A stretch of DNA of 64,000 nucleotides from Halichoerus grypus. Lineage: Eukaryota; Chordata; Mammalia; Carnivora; Phocidae. A model generated the notes under the pieces. It was not told the DNA's origin, did no database searches, and saw nothing but the letters and a program-made list of their open reading frames with translations. Positions 60,422-64,000 of this stretch are shown here, in pieces. The DNA is taken from positions 12,806,775 through 12,870,774 of the forward strand of contig NC_135717.1 in NCBI RefSeq assembly GCF_964656455.1, read 5' to 3'. Made by a program: the position numbers and the translations under genes. Each line of letters starts with the position of its first letter. The first letter of the stretch is position 1.

Positions 60422-63400
60422 TTTTTTTTTTTTTTAACATATACTGTATTATTTGTTTCAGAGGTACAGATCTGTGATTCAACAGACTTGCACAATTCAC
60501 AGCACTCAGCATAGCACATACCCTCCCCAATGTCTGTCACCCAGCCACCCCATCCCTCCCACGCCCCACCACTCCAGTAACCCTCAGTTTGTTTCCTGAG
60601 ATTAAGAATTCCTCATATCAGTGAGGTCATATGATACATGTCTTTCTCTGATTGACTTATTTCGCTCAGCATAACACTCTCCAGTTCTATCCACGTCGTT
60701 GCAAATGGCAAGATCTCATTCCTTTTGATGGCTGCATAATATTCCATTGTATATATATACCACATCTTCTTTATCCATTCATCTGTTGATGGACATCTTG
60801 GCTCTTTCCACAGTTTGGCTATTGTGGACATTGCTGCTATAAACATCAGGGTGCACATACCCCTTCAGATCCCTACATTTGTATCTTTAGGGTAAATACC
60901 CAGTAGTGCAATTGCTGGATCGTACGGTAGCTCTATTTTCAACTTTTTGAGGAACCTCCATACTGTTTTCCGGAGCGGCTGCACCAGCTTGCATTCCCAC
61001 CAACAGTGTAGGAGGGTTCCCCCTTTCTCTGCGTCCCCGCCAACATCTGTCGTTTCCTGACTTGTTAATTTTAGCCATTCTGACTGGTGTGAGGTGATAT
61101 CTCATTGAGGTTTTGATTTGGATTTCCCTGATGCCGAGCGATGTTGAGCACTCTTTTCATGTGTCTGTTGGTTATTTGGATGTCTTCTTTGGAAAATTGT
61201 CTGTTCATGTCTTCTGCCCATTTCTTGATTGGATCATTTGTTCTTTGGGTGTTGAGTTTAAGAAGTTCTTTATAGATTTTGGATACTAGCCCTTTATCTG
61301 ATATGTCATTTGCAAATATCTTCTCCCATTCTGTCGGTTGTCTTTTGGTTTTGTTGACTGTTTCTTTTGCTGTGCAAAAGCTTTTTATCTTGATGAGGTC
61401 CCAATAGTTCATTTTTGCCCTTGCTTCCCTTGCCTTTGGCGATGTTTCTAGGAAGAAGTTGCTGTGGCTGAGGTCGAAGAGGTTGCTGCCTGTGTTCTCC
61501 TTTAGGATTTTTGGACTCCTGTCTCACATTTAGGTCTTTCAACCATTTTGAGTCTATTTTTGTGTGTGGTGTAAGGAAATGGTCCAGTTTCATTCTTCTG
61601 CATGTGGCTGTCCAGTTTTCCCAACACCATTTGTTGAAGAGACTGTCTTTTTTTCCATTGGACATTCTTTCCTACTTTGTCAAAGATTAATTGACCATAG
61701 ATGAGGGTCCATTTCTGGGCTCTCTATTCTGTTCCATTGATCTATGTGTCTGTTTTTGTGCCAGTACCATACTGTCTTGATGATGACAGCTTTGTAATAA
61801 AGCTTGAAGTCTGGAATTGTGATGCCGCAAGCTTAGCTTTTTCAACATTCCTCTGGCTATTCGGGGTCTTTTCTGGTTCCATAAAAATTTTAGGATTATT
61901 TGTTCCATTTCTTTGAAAAAAGTGGATGGTATTTTGATGGGGATTGCATTGAATGTGTAGATTGCTCTAGGTAGCATTGACATCTTCACAATATTTGTTC
62001 TTCCAATCCATGAGCATGGAATGTTTTTCCATTTCTTTGTGTCTTCCTCAGTGTCTTTCATGAGTATTTTATAGTTTTCTGAGTACAGATTCTTTGCCTC
62101 TTTGGTTAGATTTATTCCTAGGTATCTTACGGTTTTGGATGCAATTGTAAATGGGATCGACTCCTTAATTTCTCTTTCTTCTATCTTGTTGTTGGTGTAT
62201 AGGAGTGCCACTGATTTCTGTGCATTGATTTTATATCCTGCCACTTTACTGAATTCCTTTATGAGTTCTAGCAGTTTTGGGGTGGAGTCTTTTGGGTTTT
62301 CCACATAAAGTATCATATCATCTGCAAAGAGTGAGAGTTTGCCATCTTCTTTGCTGATTCAGATGCCTTTTATTTCTTTTTGTTGTCTGATTGCTGTGGC
62401 TAGGACTTCCAATACTATGTTGAATAGCAGTGGTGATAGTGGACATCCCTGCTGCGTTCCTGACCTTAGGGGGAAAGCCCTCAGTTTTTCCCCATTGAGA
62501 ATGATACTCGCTGTGGGTTTTTTATAGATGGCTTTTATGATATTGAGGTATGAACCCTCTATCCCTATTGTCTGAAGAGTTTTGATCAAGAAAGGATGCT
62601 GTACTTTGTCAAATGCTTTTTCTGCATTGATTGAGAGTATCATATGGTTCTTGAACCTCTTTTATTAATGTATTGTATCACATGGATTGATTTGCGGGTG
62701 TTGAACCAACCTTGCAGCCCAGGGATAAATCCCACTTGGTCGTGGTGAATAATCCTTTTAATGTACTGTTGGATCCTATTGGCTAGTATTTTGGTGAGAA
62801 TTTGTGCATCCATGTTCATCAAGGATATTGGTCTGTAATTCTCCTTTTTGATGGGGTCTTTGGTTTTGGGATCAAGGTAATGGTGGCCTCATAAAACGAG
62901 TTTGGAAGTTTTCCTTCCATTTCTATTTTTTGGAACAGTTTCAGAAGAATAGGTATTAATTCTTCTTGAAATGTTTGGTAGAATTCCCCTGGGAAGCCAT
63001 CTGGCCCTGGGCTTTTGTTTTTTGGGAGATTTTTGATGACTGCTTCAATTTCCTTAGTGGTTATAGGTCTGTTCAGGTTTTCTATTTCTTCCTGGTTCAG
63101 TTTTGGTAGTTGATACATCTCTAGGAATGCATCCATTTCTTCCAGATTATCTAATTTGCTGGCATATAGTTGCTCATAATATGTTCTTATAATTGTTTGT
63201 ATTTCTTTGGTGTTGCTTGTGATTTCTCCTCTTTCATTCATGATTTTGTTGATTTGGGTCATTTCTCTTTTCTTTTTGAAAGTCTGGCCAGGGGTTTATC
63301 AATCTTGTCAATTCTTTCAAAGAACCAACTCCTAGTTTCGTTGATCTGTTCTACTGTTCTTTTGGTTTATATTTCATTGATTTCTGCTCTGATCTTTATT

Positions 63401-64000
63401 ATTTCTCTTCTCCTGCTGGGTTTAGGCTTTATTTGCTGTTTTTTCTCTAGCTCCTTTAGGTGTAGGGTTAGGTTGTATATTTGAGACCTTTCTTGTTTCT
63501 TGAGAAAGGCTTGTATTGCTATATACTTTCCTCTTAGGACTGCCTTTGCTGTATCCCAGAGATTTTGAACAGTTGTGTTTTCATTTTCATTTGTTTCCAT
63601 GAATTTTTTTAATTCTTCTTTAATTTCCTGGTTGACCCATTCATTCTTTAGTAGAATGCACTTTAGCCTCCATGTGTTTGAGTTCTTTCTGACTTTCCTC
63701 TTGTGATTGAGTTCTAGTTTCAAACTACTGTGGTCTGAAAATATGCAGGGAATGATCCCAATCTTTTGGTACTGGTTGTGACCTGATTTGTGACCTAGGA
63801 TGTGATCTATTCTGGAGAATGTTCCATAGGCACTAGAGAAGAATGTGTATTCTGTTGCTTTGGGATGGAATGTTGAATATATCTGTCAAGTCCATTTCGT
63901 CCAGTGTGTTATTTAAAGTCTTTATTTCCTCATTGATCTTTTGCTTAGATGATCTGTCCATTTCAGTGAGGGGGGTGTTAAAGTCCCCCACTATTATTGT
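60422..64000 (-). mobile_element. long L1, minus strand, continues past window end
   Basis: Poly(T) at 60422-60435 marks the 3' end; then a 3' UTR of the 'aacatatactgtattatttg' class, and ORF2 read backwards: C-terminal region (about 60640-61700), reverse transcriptase (about 62000-63260), linker (about 63300-63720) and part of the endonuclease (to 64000, with 'gttaaagtcccccactatta'). At least 3.5 kb, so this is the least truncated L1 here. Whether it reaches ORF1 and the 5' UTR cannot be seen. Confidence 0.95.
60640..64000 (-). pseudogene. L1 ORF2 (endonuclease and reverse transcriptase), disrupted, partial
   Basis: In intact L1 this protein nicks DNA and copies RNA at the nick. Segments recognisable on the minus strand include a linker piece with LRGKYIAIQAFLKKQ (63367-63723), [16 protein letters not shown] in the RT (62819-63262), [12 protein letters not shown] with a catalytic-position Asn in place of Asp (SINAEKAFD, codon at 62626-62628), [18 protein letters not shown], the intact FADD box (62317-62328), and the C-terminal PSTDEWIKKMW (60613-60858). 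An in-frame stop lies at 62359-62361, and reading-frame changes occur between 63367 and 62640 and again below 61690. The frame starts change from piece to piece, so no full ORF2 can be made. The N-terminal endonuclease part extends beyond the window. Confidence 0.93.

Noticed and set aside
61701..62308. Plus-strand frames opposite the L1 ORF2
   Set aside because: They are shadows of the L1 coding strand, which is minus here.

Overview
This window looks like mammalian nuclear DNA, most likely from a caniform carnivore. It contains 18 recognisable copies of the CAN-SINE (SINEC) tRNA-Lys-derived retroposon, a family confined to Carnivora, and 3' ends of carnivore-type LINE-1 elements. The young SINE copies carry the form '...cctgcttgtgttccctctct...' and lack the typical dog SINEC_Cf body. 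From memory this fits arctoids (bear or panda, or pinniped) better than dog or mustelid; that narrower placement is inference. There are no bacterial-type operons, and I found no host protein-coding exon, structural RNA gene or CRISPR array that I can support. Most long open frames lie in L1 remnants, SINEs, purine-rich tracts or a GT-rich minisatellite.

Layout. 1-5100 is mostly single-copy DNA with MIR fragments and a double-tailed L1 3' fragment (about 4460-4682). 5130-12760 is a palimpsest: a very old L1 on the minus strand, cut up by a plus-strand old L1 3' end, a hAT-like fragment, four CAN-SINEs, a younger L1 tail and a split SINE. 12760-27330 is mainly single-copy with an L2 fragment, two old L1 3' ends, an L1 tail holding two adjacent SINEs and one young SINE. 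24640-25700 is repeat-free and looks like a conserved non-coding candidate. 27330-42110 mixes MIRs, SINEs, two old L1 tails and repeat-free blocks, of which 29740-30200 and 39400-40260 are the best regulatory candidates. 42111-42680 is a 5'-truncated L1. 42690-56930 is mostly single-copy, with an old SINE holding a young one (48670-49100) and a SINE with a duplicated head (54736-54976). 56929-58070 is a minisatellite of about 16 units of roughly 71 bp. 58443-59231 is a truncated L1 with clean target-site duplications. 60149-64000 is an L1 tail abutting a much longer minus-strand L1 whose ORF2 runs off the window end and is broken by frameshifts, a stop and a catalytic Asp-to-Asn change.

How it works together: the window reads as a gene-poor, intergenic or intronic region shaped by successive L1-driven retroposition. 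Many insertions are bounded by 10-16 bp direct repeats that I could read directly. No undescribed protein system is visible. The most unusual items are the minisatellite, the tandem insertions sharing one target sequence, the nested retroposons and the repeat-free candidate regulatory blocks.
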